This document shows, piece after piece, positions 63,496 to 64,000 of a stretch of 64,000 nt of DNA. Numbering within the stretch: the first letter of the stretch is position 1; each line of letters starts with the position of its first letter. The position numbers and the translations under genes are program-made. The stretch is taken from assembly GCF_023015695.1 (NCBI RefSeq), contig NZ_JALKAS010000002.1, forward strand, positions 702,501 through 766,500, read 5' to 3'. Below the pieces are notes generated by a model that saw only the letters and a list, made by a program, of their open reading frames with translations, ran no database searches and was not told the DNA's origin. The stretch comes from Jannaschia sp. S6380. Lineage in GTDB: Bacteria > Pseudomonadota > Alphaproteobacteria > Rhodobacterales > Rhodobacteraceae.

Positions 63496-64000
63496 GCGAG
63501 ACGCTCCTTCCACCGCGCGACCTGCGCGCGGACGTTGTCGGGGGCCGTGCCGCCATAGGACGTGCGCGACGCGACCGAGTTGTGCACGCCCAGGACGTCG
63601 AAGACGCCATCGGTGATCCCGTCATGGACCGACCGCATCCGGTCGAGCGTCAGGTCCGGCAGGTCGATGCCCGCATCCTCGGCCATCTTGACCAGCGCGC
63701 CGGTCACATGGTGCGCCTCGCGGAAGGGCAGGTCCAGCTCGCGCACCAGCCAGTCCGCCAGATCGGTCGCGGTCGAGAAGCCCGAGGCGGCGGCGGCCTC
63801 CAATGCAGATCGGTTCGCGGTCATGTCACCGACCATGCCGGTCATCGCGGCCAGGGCCAGCATCAGGCTGTCGGCGGCGTCGAAGACCTGTTCCTTGTCC
63901 TCCTGCATGTCCTTGGAATAGGTCAGCGGCAGCCCCTTCATCACCATCAGAAGCGCCGCCTGCGCCCCGAAGATGCGCCCGATCTTGGCACGCAGAAGCT
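63492..64000 (-). CDS. argH: Argininosuccinate lyase, C-terminal part (cut by window edge)
   Basis: About 169 residues are visible. [20 protein letters not shown] is the diagnostic C-terminal half sequence of ArgH, and [29 protein letters not shown] the C-terminal helical domain. It splits argininosuccinate into arginine and fumarate. The N-terminal part with the catalytic serine loop lies beyond the right edge. Confidence 0.94.
   Translation of the reverse strand, partial: LLRAKIGRIFGAQAALLMVMKGLPLTYSKDMQEDKEQVFDAADSLMLALAAMTGMVGDMTANRSALEAAAASGFSTATDLADWLVRELDLPFREAHHVTGALVKMAEDAGIDLPDLTLDRMRSVHDGITDGVFDVLGVHNSVASRTSYGGTAPDNVRAQVARWKERLA

Noticed and set aside
1..64000. CRISPR array, prophage, insertion sequence or attachment sites
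   Set aside because: No regularly spaced repeats, transposase, integrase or phage structural genes were seen, and the only tRNA gene (15243-15319) has no partial duplicate that I noticed nearby.

Overview
The window is GC-rich DNA (around two thirds G+C), densely coding, with many 4-base start/stop overlaps. Its gene content is typical of an alphaproteobacterium of the Rhodobacterales (Rhodobacteraceae/Roseobacter) type: a membrane-anchored cytochrome c beside pheA, a small lipoprotein overlapping argH, aerobic hemF, cobN-type (aerobic) cobalamin synthesis, and YcjX/YcjF. It looks chromosomal and mostly core. I see no phage, insertion sequence, CRISPR array or rRNA operon. Family assignments come from reading the translations by eye; no database search was run.

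Layout. 0-7 kb: the 5' part of pheA, a membrane cytochrome c and a yejABEF peptide importer. 7-15 kb: a D-Ala-D-Ala carboxypeptidase, three haem genes (hemF, and the divergent pair hemE/hemC) around a FAD oxidoreductase, then gnd. 15-22 kb: tRNA-Met, a GlcD-type flavoprotein, an overlapping three-gene set (FAD oxidase, alpha/beta hydrolase, small DMT transporter), trhO, and the NAD salvage pair pncA-pncB. 22.3-24.3 kb: the only compositionally foreign-looking stretch, one low-GC gene of unknown function, followed by arfB and a small-peptide locus with an extreme Shine-Dalgarno. 24.3-29.6 kb: a queuosine-precursor transporter, a split mnmC-like pair, an EamA transporter and a lytic transglycosylase. 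29.7-37 kb: dapA, two MFS exporters, smpB, an lldD / Tat-secreted Acg-like flavoprotein / MarR module, and truA. 37-45 kb: ycjX, ycjF, a cNMP-binding thioredoxin-reductase-like protein, ileS and a DUF3253 gene. 45-60 kb: two cobalamin blocks (cobO, cobN, cobW, hupE with a cobalamin riboswitch; then DUF1636, cobC, cobD) enclosing psuG, smc and a transglutaminase-like gene. 60-64 kb: a degenerate receiver protein, membrane proteins, greA, DUF1761, a small lipoprotein and the 3' part of argH.

How the genes work together: cobalt or nickel entry (HupE), metal handling (CobW), cobalt insertion (CobN), adenosylation (CobO) and aminopropanol arm assembly (CobC, CobD) form one pathway, and the riboswitch puts at least the uptake end under B12 feedback. 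hemC, hemE and hemF supply the connected tetrapyrrole pathway. TrhO, MnmD with its FAD partner, TruA and the queuosine-precursor transporter all serve tRNA modification. ArfB and SmpB are ribosome-rescue factors.

Items most worth a second look: the small-peptide locus at 24.14-24.27 kb (complete anti-anti-SD, possible +1 frameshift at a UGA), the low-GC orphan gene at 22.35-23.38 kb, psuG lying antisense inside the riboswitch-led cobalamin cluster, the DUF3253 frame with no ATG/GTG/TTG start, and several dyads in divergent promoters.
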